Source: Chondrus crispus (lineage: Eukaryota; Rhodophyta; Florideophyceae; Gigartinales; Gigartinaceae). Taken from it: 64,000 nt of DNA. The translations under genes were made by a program, and so were the position numbers. The stretch covers positions 126,410 through 190,409 of the forward strand of contig NW_005178626.1 in NCBI RefSeq assembly GCF_000350225.1. Direction: 5' to 3'. The notes beneath the pieces were generated by a model that was not told the DNA's origin, ran no database searches, and saw nothing but the letters and a program-made list of their open reading frames with translations. Position 1 is the stretch's first letter. Each line of letters opens with the position of its first letter. This document shows positions 19,647-31,200 of this stretch, in pieces.

Positions 19647-22600
19647 CTACGCCGCACGCCGACGCGCCCTAGTACCTACTCTTCCCATCTCGTTGTCTAC
19701 TCGGGCTTTAAATGCATCGATGTCTTCAACAGACGGCTTCTGCTTGGCTAGCTTCACCTCTGAATGCCATTCCTCCCAACAAGACACACACATTGGTTGA
19801 CGACAACTCATACACCACTTCTTTTGCTTTGCGCCTGTCCGGAATGTCTTCTTTCGATACATGAATGTAAAATCGCATCAAGAGCAGTAGCAACTTTGTT
19901 CTTTAATGGAGATGTGGTTGAGTGCTTGATTGAGTCTTTTAGAACGATGATGAGCCTTATTGTATTCCCTGTATGCGTTTCGAGCAAACAACGGTCTCAG
20001 TGCCGATGCATTTGTTCCTGCCTGTTGCACATGTGTCATAACATGCCTTCCATATGAGAATCTCATTTCCCACTCCTCAGCCAAACGACGTCAAAACATA
20101 CCTGCATTCTGTACTCCGGCAATTCTATGTCTAGGCTAAGCGTAACCGCGCTGATGTTCGGGAATCATTTCAACTTCCTCGCCAAATTTGCCTGTTTCCT
20201 TCGCAACCCACAGTTTGTACACTAAAGCAGCGTTGGCTATTTGCGTGGCAAGCATTCTTCCGATGATACTGACAAGAGGATTCTCAGATACGTTTGTCAT
20301 GGCGAATGTTCGCAAAGCCCGAGAATATTTATCTACACCACCTTTTACGGCGTTCCACATCACCAGTATTTCAGGACGAATCATTCGTGCGGGTGGCAAA
20401 GGGCTTCTCCTTGATTCGACCAAATTCTTGAGAGCGAGACTCAGGCTGTAGTAGAATGAAAAGCTCTGTAAATCAGTGGCATGAGTAGACTGAAGCTGTT
20501 CATCATATTCCTGAGGAATTCCATGTACTGAACCTCCAACCCAACTAAATACAAAACTTTGTACCCTCGCAAACAAAATGAATATGCTGTCTTCAACTCT
20601 TTGCTAAAAGTGAGCAATGCCACGTAAATTTCTTCTCCAATTGCCGCTGACCCGCCCTTTCCTACAGCGTAAAAACGCTCTCCACACCTAAAACAATGGC
20701 GTGGTGTATACATTGCATACGATAGGAAACATTTGGGACAACTTTTCGAAGTACAGCGTCACTTGAGGATAATATGCCGATATTATCAACATGCATGACC
20801 CCAGCTGCCTGATCCCGAATCCCCTTAGAGTGCTCAATTGTCATGTATGAGGTCATTGTTTTGACTTCTATAGCAGCAGGTTGCCTCACTCCATCGATAT
20901 CTGCATAAACACAGATGGCATCAGGGCTGTCGCCAAACATTGCGTTCCCTTTCTGACAAAACATTCCAACGCTCTCTACTCCAAGTACTTTAAAACTCCG
21001 TTCATATTGTAAAATATATCTTGACGGGTCAGAAAACACTGTCCATTTGTCCCGCAATAGCACCCGTTATGGTTCAACACAAAACTAGGAATTGCCCTTT
21101 GAACGCTGGTTTCGTTGAGCGACCCCTCCTTCATCTCACTCGTAGCAACCAATGGCTTCATCACCCATGAGTCTATTGAAGCCCTTCGCAATGACTTCAT
21201 ATATTTCTCTTCTTTCAAGTCTAACAACGCAGTGGCACTAAATGGCTGGCCCTGTCCAATTGTAACGTCCCCCTCCCATACACTGTCCCGCAACTGAAGA
21301 GAAATTTGGACCAATCGAGATTTCCTTGTTGACGCCGGCTGACCCCTTCCAGCGTCTGACACTATCTTGCTAATGTCATCTTTCTTCTTCTGATTTAAGC
21401 TAATCTCTGTGAGGGCTAGGATATCAACTTTTAGCGACGGGCACGGAACGAAGACAGTCCTGTTATCCTTCATCATTCCGACACAAGACAGAACTATGTC
21501 CCATTCCTTTTTGACTATATCAGAAGCTGATGTCCGCTCATCTGGTAACCTTCCATATTCTTCGACATCCCTACCTTTCATGAACAAAGCCAAAATTTCG
21601 ACGTTGTCTGTGAAGCCTTTGGCTGTTTCTCGAAGGAATTGACTCGCAGTCCTGGACGTAAAAGTGAATGCACGAGGCAAAAGCCATGTAGGATCCTCAG
21701 ATTGAAAGTAAGTTAAATGTTTGACAGAGTTATAAATGTAGTTGAGAGTGACTTCAGGGGAGCTGTTAATGACGCTTGTGTGGCTACTGCCGACGGCAGG
21801 AAGCGGGGTAATCGTGTCGTCGTAGACGGTGGCTAGAGCCCTAATCTTGCATGAATCGATGTGTCCGCGAAAGTTTTCTATTGGGACGAGCGTGTACTTT
21901 GTGGAACCAAACATTCTTCTGTTGTTGATGTAAACAGCAGCTATTCGACCAGAGTAGCTCTCCCGGTACACAGTCGCTTCTACTTGCCTTCTAGCAACGC
22001 CCCCACGAACCTTTTTTAGCAGAATATACTGCTCTGCATTCATTTTCTGATACCGTCAAGCCCTTGTGCCTCTTTCGAATGGGCCCCTCCCCAAAAACAA
22101 AAGGGTAGTCGAGAGATCGCTTGTGGGTCCATAACGCAGACGCACCGACAGTGTTGCTCATGAAATCAATTGTTTCCTTGCAATTGCAACCTCTGTCTGC
22201 TGCAAATACTGTATCAGCCATAGGAACTAACGCACTTTTAGCTGGTGCGCCTTGACCTAACTGGACCAGTCATAGCCATACATCAATAGCTTCTCGTTCG
22301 GCCGAGACAGGTGTCCTGCTATAAAGCCTGAAGTGAGGGCAGACCACATGGCGTTACAAACGGGACCGAGCGCTTTGACAGGATTGTTCACTTGCCTGAG
22401 ATTTGTCAAGAGTGATACAGCACGAGACGAAAGTCTCAGGTGATCATCGTCAAGCGAAATTATTGTAGAGTTCGGAACGTACAATAAATTTCGATTGATA
22501 GCCGCCAAGTCTTGTTCTAGTTCTGCAATCAGAGAGTTAGCCATGATGGGGCGAGTAGTCCATGTAGAATTGTGACCTTCGGTCCTGGTTCGTTTTCCTT

Positions 22601-24183
22601 TTAAGGCATTAAGGGCAGACCAAACCTCCTTATAACGTGATGAGGATATACCAATCTGCAAAAAGCAGGTCTTTTCTTTTGCTGAACACAGAGTGGTGGC
22701 AGACGCTCCATACGAGGCACAAATTACGTGAAATATTATGATGCCTAGTAGCTCCTCCACCTCGACCAAATCGTGCCCCACATGGACAAGGCACGATTAG
22801 CACAAGATCTTACTTTCTACAGTACACTAAGAGGCAGAAATGCCCTTACCACATCAAGTCTTGATAAAGTAGTTCTGCAGGTCTCTCCATTTCCGCTTAC
22901 AGAAAAGGTAGATTGTCGTTCCACTGCGTTACTCAATACTTCGGCCTCATTTTCTTAATCACCTCACTGACTTCCGAATTGAAACGTGGCTCAAGCTCTT
23001 TATCAACGTCATCAACAGACACAGAAACTGGCGAAAACGGAGATGAATACACCCAATCTGGTAACTCTGATCGGATTGGAACACGGCGGCTTTGATTGCG
23101 TTGTGCATTTTCAAACGAAGTCTGTTCCTCTGGCGGACAAGCGTTTTCCCCCAAACAACTCCGTGAATCAGCCTCAGTTTGCCGATAATTTACCGTACCT
23201 TCGGCAAAGTCGTCTTCTACGTTTTCCTCAATAGCATCATCAAGTATAGAAGAGGCAATGTCTTCAATCGCATTCTGGGTAAAAGAAATTCCACGCATCG
23301 CAGGTATGGTTCGGTCTTCAGCAAAACCCATGCATCCAGTTTTATTTGTACAGTTGTTGTCCAATTCGAGGTCAGAGAGATCTTCACTTGACTTATTGCT
23401 GTCTGTATCTAAACAGGCGTCCGGATCTTGCGCTAAGAGCTGCACTTCAGGACATTCTTGCGAGAAAGGGACATCATCGGAGTCGGAAGTATCCGGAGAA
23501 ATTGAAGGAACCTGATGTGATCTCGTTTGAGCAAGCACAGCTCTCCTCACAGGTCCTCTACCTTCTTTGTGACTAGCACCAAAACTAGAAATATTATTCC
23601 GCACAGCAAGACGCGTCAAGATGATAGAATCATTAGAGCGGCGTGAGAGAGCAGAGGGTGGAACTTCGGATTGATTGTCCACAGTCGCGGGGCAAGCGGA
23701 ACTAGAGAGGTGCAATGATTTTGAACGAATAGGAGTAGACACGTCCTGATTGCAGCCAAAAAATTGTACTGGGGATAGGGTCGGAGTCGCTTGGACAAAG
23801 GATGAGGTTAGGTTGGGGTTTTGAGAATGAGGAAGGTGGGAGTTAGGAAGTGGCGATTCTGAACCGATTGGATCCACAGGAGTGGATGGACCAAATGGTG
23901 AAGGAGCATGTTGAGTTCTTGGACGGGATGGAGGGGAGTTGTAGGGAGGTCTCTAGGGCTGGTCGCACACTAGCGGGCGGTGGAAGACCTCCCCATCATC
24001 TGCACAGACTATAGATCGTCTCATGAGGGCACGAAGGGGGGAAACGTTGGGAAGTCTCGAGAATGCCGTGCTGTTCCCTAGCGGTCGCTGGATTGCTTGT
24101 TGACGATCGTATGTTGGTGAACTTTTCTTGGTGATGTCACTACAATTGTCGGGGACGGTGGTACATCTACGATTTTTTTTCAT
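19647..24183 (-). pseudogene. PiggyBac-like transposase relic with embedded PD-(D/E)XK nuclease segment
   Basis: Open pieces on the minus strand follow one another from 24183 to 19647, with frame changes often at short homopolymers. First comes a disordered, acidic N-terminal region (24183-22933). A probable DDE core follows at 22781-21991 (SLDDDHLRLSSRAV, then MADTVFAADRGCNC). A mixed region (22043-20976) follows. Next is SPDAICVY plus AAIEVKTMTS (20662-21063), the D...ExK core of a lambda-exonuclease/YqaJ-type nuclease. Then RPEILVMWNAVKGGVDKYSRA (20136-20576) resembles the PiggyBac NxxMGGVD block, and last a Cys-rich end (19647-19862) with WCMSCRQPMCVSCWEEWHS like the PiggyBac C-terminal cysteine domain. 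Some breaks could be short GT-AG introns (for example about 35 bases near 22222-22256). The family assignment is moderate. Confidence 0.6.
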
Positions 24184-24213
24184 TTTAGAAAAGTGAAATA
24201 AAAATATCACTTT
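24184..24213. promoter_or_regulatory. 30-bp divergent intergenic with inverted repeat
   Basis: Only 30 bases separate the two outward-facing ATGs at 24183 (minus) and 24214 (plus). They contain AAAGTGA (24190-24196) and TCACTTT (24207-24213), an inverted repeat touching the plus-strand ATG. If both starts are real, the two genes must share a very compact promoter, or the true start of one lies elsewhere. Confidence 0.4.
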
Positions 24214-24615
24214 ATGAGCACGGGGCTAGAACAGAAGCGTATTGCCTGCCGGAACGATATAGGTATACAACCAGTGGTGTTGAAGAAAGGATTTTTGGAC
24301 ACCTCAAAAGGACTGACGTTGGCAAGTGACGCCGCCATGCAGATGATTAAGGGAGAGGAGCGCGCGCAGCTCGTTAAGTTTGAGGATACGCAGCGGAAGA
24401 AGGCGAAAGCGAACGCAAGGAGAGCGTTTGAAGCGGCTATGCGGAAGAAAGCTCGGCATGATGCCGAACTTGCTAACCCACGCCGTCGCGCCTCATTTTA
24501 CGGCGAACCGTTTGTCGTGCCTCGACCTTTGCTCATACGTCGTGCTATTGCTGCGAAGAAAGCAGCTGATAGAAGGGATGCTGCTTCTGCGCTTGCGTCC
24601 CTGAGGTGCAACTGA
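24214..24615 (+). CDS. Small basic protein of unknown function (133 aa)
   Basis: An ATG-initiated frame of 133 residues, rich in Lys, Arg and Ala. The middle (about 45-95) looks strongly helical, with alternating charged residues (QRKKAKANARRAFEAAMRKK). I do not recognise a family. It is divergently placed against the PiggyBac-like transposase, so it may be a second protein of that transposon or a separate host gene. The stop is followed by AT-rich sequence without recognised genes up to 24843. Confidence 0.45.
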   Translation: MSTGLEQKRIACRNDIGIQPVVLKKGFLDTSKGLTLASDAAMQMIKGEERAQLVKFEDTQRKKAKANARRAFEAAMRKKARHDAELANPRRRASFYGEPFVVPRPLLIRRAIAAKKAADRRDAASALASLRCN

Positions 24616-24843
24616 CCAGCGGCATGGTCACCTACAGAGTCGTGCTCTGATAGATATTTGAAGTAAAATTTTTGTGCATTGCTGTTTCTAAATTTGTTCC
24701 ACATCACGACCGATTTGCCTCATTCTTGAGGCTGTAATCGTACGTGTTGCGATTCAATAAATGCGCCACGTTGAGAAAACAGGACGCGATTCCACTTGTA
24801 AATAAGCGAAGCGCACCGTAGTTTCGGCATTTTTGTCCGTTTC
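24616..24843. other. Flank between small ORF and copia-2 left LTR
   Basis: A short AT-rich stretch with no coding signal. Its last five bases (GTTTC, 24839-24843) are the probable left target-site copy for the copia-2 element; the right copy is GTTTT at 45269-45273. Confidence 0.45.
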
Positions 24844-24971
24844 TGGGGCTTACATGGGCTTACACTACCGTCCCCACCGGCCGGTGAGCTCCCGTGGTGC
24901 CGAGATACTTATGCCATGGTAGGGTAGTCACCCTACCCTTTCAAAGAGGCAGAACGTTTATTAGATGTAAA
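24844..24971 (+). repeat. copia-2 left LTR, 5' part (128 bp)
   Basis: Starts TGGGGCTTACATGGGC and matches 44975 onward of the right LTR. A GGTAGGGT/ACCCTACC hairpin lies near 24919. It is cut at 24971 by element 2, whose duplication GTAAA occupies 24967-24971. Confidence 0.9.
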
Positions 24972-25583
24972 TGTAGCATATCCCCCTCCCTAAATTAGAT
25001 TTAGATTAGATTTATGACAGTAGAGCCCGAGCTCTACAGTACCTCAGTGCGCGCGCACACGTGTACCCCACGTGTACGGGGGCGCGCGCGCACACACGTG
25101 TACAACACGTGTGCTGCCAGCCCCGACGGCTGACAGCACTACAGTGCAGGCCGACCTGCACTACTGTAATGTTATGATAGGTGACCCTGTACATTAAATA
25201 TGAGCGGACCGCCGGCGGTGGAGGACGACAAGCACGGACTTGTCAAGGATCCTCCATCTTGGTCCGCCCGCTTACTTTTAGGTACTTCCGTCCGTTTTAC
25301 CTAGGAGTAGCACCGCGCGCGGGTTGAGGACGCGCGTAGCACGCCCACGAGCCGGCTCCGCCTCCGCCCGTCGGTACTGGATCGTCACCCAGTACCGCTC
25401 CGGGGCGTCGAGGCGTAGAACCGCTCGCGCGTGCGCGCGTCCTCCCCGATCCCGCTCTACCACCGCTACCTCGAGCCCGTGCTCGGGACCGTGGGTGGGC
25501 CGTGCTTCTGTCTTCCCGCCGATCGGGGTCTTTACGAACTGTCAGTACTCACCCCCCTCCTCGTTGGGGGTGATTATACTACA
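24972..25583 (+). repeat. 5' LTR of element 2 (612 bp)
   Basis: It begins TGTAGCATATCC and ends ATTATACTACA. It holds a ladder of small palindromes: GTAGAGC/GCTCTAC at about 25019-25038, several CACGTGTA units, a CAGCC/GGCTG hairpin and AGTGCAGG/CCTGCACT at about 25142-25162. ATTAAATATGA at about 25192-25202 may be the TATA region. A long imperfect stem-loop follows at 25204-25267. Confidence 0.92.
25204..25267 (+). promoter_or_regulatory. Conserved LTR stem-loop (TAR-like position)
   Basis: Nested stems GCGGACC/GGTCCGC, GGAGGA/TCCTCC and GACAAG/CTTGTC close a CACGGA loop just after the ATTAAATATG box. The diverged solo LTR has the same arrangement at 16240-16287, with changed stem bases that still pair. 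An identical copy is at 37649-37712. It would sit near the 5' end of the transcript if the upstream box sets the start. Confidence 0.55.
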
Positions 25584-25584
25584 G

Positions 25585-25601
25585 TGGTCTCCCGACCTAG
25601 A
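25585..25601 (+). promoter_or_regulatory. Primer binding site, element 2
   Basis: TGGTCTCCCGACCTAGA follows the LTR end after one base. It is identical to the site of element 1 at 8572-8588 on the minus strand, implying a common tRNA primer. Confidence 0.7.
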
Positions 25602-25660
25602 AGACTCTCACGATCGAACCGAGAAGACTATCGTTTACCTCCGCGTCCGTACGCGTCGAG

Positions 25661-28221
25661 ATGAGTGGCGAATATCCCACCTCGATTCGCTCGGAGCCCG
25701 CCGATGTGCGAGAGGCCGCGCTCCGCGTCCGAGTCGGCGACGGCGACGCTGGTCCCCGAGACCGCGAACCGTCGCCCGACTTCTCCGAAGGACGCGCTCG
25801 CGCGATGTACGATCGCATCGCGGAGTATATCGAAGATGTCCGAACATCCCTCCGTATCGACGTCTCCGACAGCGTCTACGCCCGCTGTATGGGTGAGTTG
25901 CGCTCCCTCCGCGAAGGAAGGTTTGAGCGCGTAACTCAGTCCTTGGAGAACCTGCGCGCTCTCGTCGACCAGCTAAAGTCCCGTTTGGTACTGGTCGAAG
26001 AGGCGCGCATCGATTCCCCCGCCGTGGACATTGCGGGTCGACCCGCGAGTGCAAACTCCGGGGTCCGACGCGACCCGCAACCCTTCCCATCAGCCAAACA
26101 GATGGGAGCGTTCGCGCACATGGCGGTGGAGCTCAACTCAACGCGCCGCCGTGCCCGTGAGATGGGACAGACCTCGGCCGAGAGGCCGCCCGGAGCCCCC
26201 TCGAGTGGGCCCGGTGCCACTGTTCCTCCGGGCGCATCCGGAGCGCAGGAGTGGCCCCGACTGGAGCCGTCACCAGTCGGAGGGCGGAGGACATCAAGCC
26301 GACGGCGGACGCGAACTTCGCGTCCGAGACTCAAGCCCTGCCGTATGTATCCGGAAGCATGCGGCAGTCCCGACGGGTGCCGGACGAACCCGACCGTGGC
26401 CGTGGAGGAGTCGCCCGCGGATCAGGGGAACCGATTCTCCCCTTCGATCCTCGCTGGGGCGGCTACCAGCCAGCGGATCTTACCGCGCATCCCGGCCCCG
26501 TCGACGTCCGAACGTTGCCCGTCACGCCGTTCGGAACGTTGGACCCCGCCGAACCCGGGCTCGAGCCCGTCCACACCATGATACAGGAGTTCAGCGCCGT
26601 CGCGAGCTACCGCATGTATCGGTTGGACAACACCTCGAGGCTCGTTACCTCGGGTGACGCGGGACGGATCGCGAAGTACGTCCAACGCTGCCGTGGGATC
26701 CGTCCCACGATGAAGAGCTTCGACGGTACTGACGCGATTCAGTTGCTCCCGTTTCTGAAGGATATCCGGATAACCTTCAATGCACAGCACCTGACCGAAG
26801 GTGTGGCAATCCGTGTCTTCGCTCACTTCCTCGAGCGGGACGCGGAGCGGTTGTATACGAGTTACACCATGCGCGGCCTCCGCGCCGGCCAGCTCCACGA
26901 CGACACGAGCTGGTCTGGCCTCGTCAACCAATTTATCAAACGCTACCTAACCGACGACGTGTTGGGGGAAGCGTTTGATGCTGTCGTGTCGGCGCGACAG
27001 CTTCCTCACGAAACCGAGAACACGTTCGCAGACCGGCTAGAATCCGCCGCGTTCGGATGCACGGCCGTGTTCTCAGAACAAGCTCTCGCGCACTACTTCG
27101 TGCGCGGGCTGTCCATTGCGACCCGGGCCGCAGTGGCAGAGACGATGCAAAGGTTGCCCGGACAACAGAAGACCGAACTCTCAACGATTCGCCGTGTCGC
27201 AACGGCCGAGGGTACAACCTACCGCGCTCGTCGCGGGTTGCTGCTGCCGGACCCGAAGCCGGCAGCGAAGGGAGTCCGAACTCCAAGGTCGCACGGAACG
27301 AGTTCGCCGGCGACCGCCCTCCACATTGGAGAAGATGAGTGGCAGGCCGACCCTGTCCTCATCACGCAAGACTTCGACCGTGCAGGAGGCCGACCCCCTA
27401 CGCCAGCTTCCACCGGTTCGACCGGAAGCTTCGCAACGGCGTTCGCACACACGCCGAGGGCTACGGGTGGTCCGAACCACAACATGGCCGAGCTGGATAT
27501 CTCCCGTCGAGAAGGAGACTGCGGGCTGCCTAACGTGCCTCGACTCACCGATGAGGAGGCACGCCACGCGGCGACTTTCGCGTCGACCGATAGCAGCGCG
27601 TACATTTGTTGGCTGTGCCGGACGTACGGCCACGCCATGTACGCGTGCTCGTTCCTGTCTCCTGAACAACGTCAGTTCACGGCGTACAAGAACTACCGCT
27701 ATCAGATGGAGACGCGCCCCGGGATGCGCAATCTCATCCAGCAGTCTACGCGGGCAGACCGAGGCCCGCGTCGAGATGACCCGAGCCGATCGAGTGGGGG
27801 GGTCCGTTTTGCCCCTCGTGAAGGCGGGTACCGATACCCGGGGACCGATCAAAGGGATCGACGTGACTCTCGTCGGATGGATACCCGATATCCCCGTCCA
27901 GATGGGCGAGGCGACCGGGGCCGACCCCCGTTGCCCCAAGGGGTACAGAACGCCATCATGTACCTCCAAGATTGGGCTGGGGAGACGCACCCCCAGCCCA
28001 CGGAAGGAGGCGGAGGAGAGCCCGTTCTCTCCATCCCTCGAATATTGCAACGGCCGGACGTTGCAATCCAAGGCCACGAAGTATCCGATTACTTCGTAGA
28101 AGATGCCCAGTCGGGGTGGGGAAACCGTCCCCATCCGCGCGGCCAGGGGCCCGTCGACGCGCTAGCTAACGATAGCCAAGCGAATAGCCCTGACAGCTCG
28201 GGTAGTTCGAAAAACCCGTAA
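25661..28221 (+). pseudogene. Gag of element 2, with one frameshift
   Basis: The N-terminal part starts at ATG 25661 (MSGEYPTSIRSEP) and contains a coiled-coil region around residues 50-125. Its frame gives way to a second frame between about 26240 and 26580, which then stays open to the TAA at 28219-28221. The second frame has the capsid-like block (MKSFDGTDAIQLLPFLKDI near 26710, VAIRVFAHFLERDAERLY) and a canonical zinc knuckle CWLCRTYGHAMYAC (near 27610). The C-terminus is Arg/Gly/Pro-rich. The frameshift separates the N-terminus from capsid, so full-length Gag cannot be made unless there is recoding. Its last codons are TCG AAA AAC CCG TAA. Confidence 0.8.
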
Positions 28222-28257
28222 AGACGGTTACGTTCGCGCGGTCGCGTGAACCGTCTT
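28209..28257 (+). promoter_or_regulatory. Probable -1 frameshift signal, element 2
   Basis: The heptamer G AAA AAC (28209-28215) lies two codons before the gag stop. It is one base short of the canonical AAAAAAC. Five bases later a strong stem begins: AAGACGGTT (28221-28229) pairs with AACCGTCTT (28249-28257), with three further pairs inside. The pol frame is -1 to gag and is open without interruption from here into RT. Heptamer, spacer and stem fit -1 frameshifting; the first G may be a later mutation. Confidence 0.6.
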
Positions 28258-31200
28258 GTCACACTAACCTTGACCCGCCCCTATTTGTCCCCGGCGGGGG
28301 AGGGGAATGTTTACCGATATTATTCCCCTCAACCCCGCACAAGCGCACCGAGACACCCGTAAGCTCGGTGCGAAAGGACGAAGACGCTGAGGCAACCGTG
28401 AGCCCGGCGCACATGGAGGAAGGCACTGTGGAAACCGTGAGCCAAGTGCCTAACAAGAAGCGCATCGAACGCGCCAGCGGCCCGACCCAGGGGGACCCGG
28501 GGCCGCGAGAAGAATTCAAGCCGCGTACGAACGCCACTTGTCGCGGGGACGCGGCCGACCGAAGGGCGCCCCGCGACCAAGGCCGAAGGACGCGGAAGAG
28601 AAGTCGGAACCGGCGGCGGCGGCCCAGGCGGAACGATCTCGCCGAGCCGGGCACGCCGAAGGTGGTCGACGGCGTCATTTGCCTTATGACGTCGAAGATT
28701 TACAACGTCCTCGGCTCGATAGCCACGGAGGGAAATGCCTTCAAGCCCCGCACGATCGCCGTTGATACGTGCTCGGGGTACATTCTGGTGAGGAAGGCGG
28801 ACCTTTCTCCCGATTGGTCGCGGTACGTCATCCGGGACGCGCCACTGCCCCGATTGGCAGGCGCGAATAGCAACCCGCTTAAGCTCTCGGCCGTCGTACG
28901 CCTGGCCGTGCGGTTGAGGAACGCGACGTTCCGAATTCCGTTCGTCGTGGCGGACCAGCTCGCCGTGCCGGTCCTCCTTGGTACGGCCTTCATCGATACA
29001 CACGTACGAAGTATCGACATCGAAGCTCAACGGTTGGAGCACCGCCAAGGTGGCTCCGATGCTATCGTCGACGGGAAGGGGGAGCCGACTCCCCCGACCA
29101 GGCGGCACGGACGTCAGACAAACCGGGCTGACGCACGCGACGAAGCCCCGCAGGCGATCCGAATCGCCCGCTGGGTTACCATTCCCGCGAGATCGCAGGC
29201 CCGTGTGCGCGTTACGACGACGGGGAGGGGACTCGTGTTTATAGAGCCGAAGCCGTCACTCCAACACCGACATGGAGTAAGGCTGACGAACGGCGTCGTC
29301 GAAGTCCTGCCGAACCAGACCTTCGACGTCATCGTCGCGAACTTTTCGCGACAGGAAAGGCGGCTTCCGAAGCACACCGTCGTGGGATACGCGAAGCGCA
29401 ATCCCCTCGCGATCTTGACGCCCGAACGTCGCATCGCCGAGGGGATCGCGCTCGCGCTACACCTCACCGACTTGACCGATCAAGTCGGAACGGCAGGAGC
29501 TGGTCGACCAGGCTCCGCCCAGGGGGCAACCGTTGAGAAGACAGGAGCAGATACGGACGGCCGACCGGTGAAGTGCCCGCCGCCGGAAGGGGGCATGGCA
29601 CCCGCCTCTAAAAAGGATCCCGAAAATCCGCCGGAGGATTGGGAAAAAGAAATCGACTTGTCATACGTCGATGATGACAAGTTCCGGGGCCACGTGCTCG
29701 AGATGCTCCGTAAGCAGTCGAGTCTGTGGAGCGGGGCGCTCGGAACGATCCGAGCGACCGAACAACGCATTCCCCTCGAACCGGGTACGAAGCCGATACG
29801 TTCAATGCCCTACCGAAAGGGGCCAGCTATGCGTGAGATGGTCGCCAAGGAAGTCAACAAAATATTGAACGCAGGGGTAATCGAACCCGCGAGCACCGAG
29901 TGGGCGTCTCCCGTGGTGCTCGTACCGAAGAAAGACGGCTCTCTTCGGTTCTGCGTGGACTACCGGCGTCTCAACGCGAAGACGGCAGCGGATTCGTATC
30001 CGCTGCCACGGATGGACGACTGCATCGATTCGCTCGGAGAGGCAGCCGTCTTCACGACGTTGGACTGCAATTCCGGTTATTAGCAGATCCCCGTCGCTCT
30101 GGAAGACCGGGACCAGACCACGTTCACTACGCATATGGGAACGTTTCGCCATTTGCGTATGCCGTTCGGGCTAAAAGGGGCACTGGCCACCTTCCAACGT
30201 GCCCTCGACATCATCCTATCTGGCGTCCGATGGCAGATATGCCTCGTCTATCTGGATGATGTCATCGTGTTCTCCCGTACGCACGGAGAACACGTGAAGC
30301 AGCTCGACACTGTCTTGAGCTTGTTGAGGAGCGCCGGAATCTCCCTCAAGCTCAAGAAGTGTAGCTTCTTCCAACCGAAGGTGCACTACCTGGGGCACGT
30401 CTTTTCCCCAGGTAAGCTGAGCGTCGCCGAAGCGGCGGCGGACGCCTTCAAGACGTTCACGTTTCCGAGGACGTTGACGCAGGTGCGCTCGTACCTCGGA
30501 GCGTGCAACGTCTACCGCCGCTTCGTGAAGGGGTTCGCGAAGATTGCGCGCCCATTAACGGACATGACGCGCAAGGACGCGGACCCCAACTTCGACGACC
30601 CGACCGAGCTGCAACTTCAAGCGTTCGAAGCGTGGAAGGAGCGGATGATTACCCCGCCGATTCTAGCATTGCCGCGGTACCGTCGGCCGTACATGATCGA
30701 CACTGATGCTAGTGCCTATGAACTGGGCTGTACGTTGCTCCAGGAACACGAAGGCGCCAACGACTGGCGCCCCGTGCACTGATGCTAGTGCCTATGAACT
30801 GGGCTGTACGTTGCTCCAGGAACACGAAGGCGCCAACGACTGGCGCCCCGTGGGGTATTGGTCGTACTCACTGTCCGATTGTGAGCGCAACTACAGCGCT
30901 ACGGAATGCGAGTGCTTTGCCGTAGTGTGGGCCGTACGCACACTACGGCCGTACATCGAAGGTACCAAGTTCACCGTCCGGACGGACCATGATGCCCTCC
31001 GATGGCTTATGTCCCTCACGGAGAGCTCCGGAAGGCTCACCCGGTGGCGACTGCGTTTGGCGGAATACGACTTCACCATCCAGTACCGCCCCGGGCGCGT
31101 GCACCAGGTGCCCGATGCCCTGTCACGCCTCGTGTCGCCAAGGGTCACCGGCGACCCTCGCCCAGTCGTCGAGGTGGATGACGACATTCCCACTTTCGAC

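Noticed and set aside
30080-30082. Programmed stop readthrough in element 2 RT
   Set aside because: The TAG replaces the Trp codon of the conserved GYWQIP block in the middle of a domain; a simple TGG-to-TAG mutation is the better explanation.
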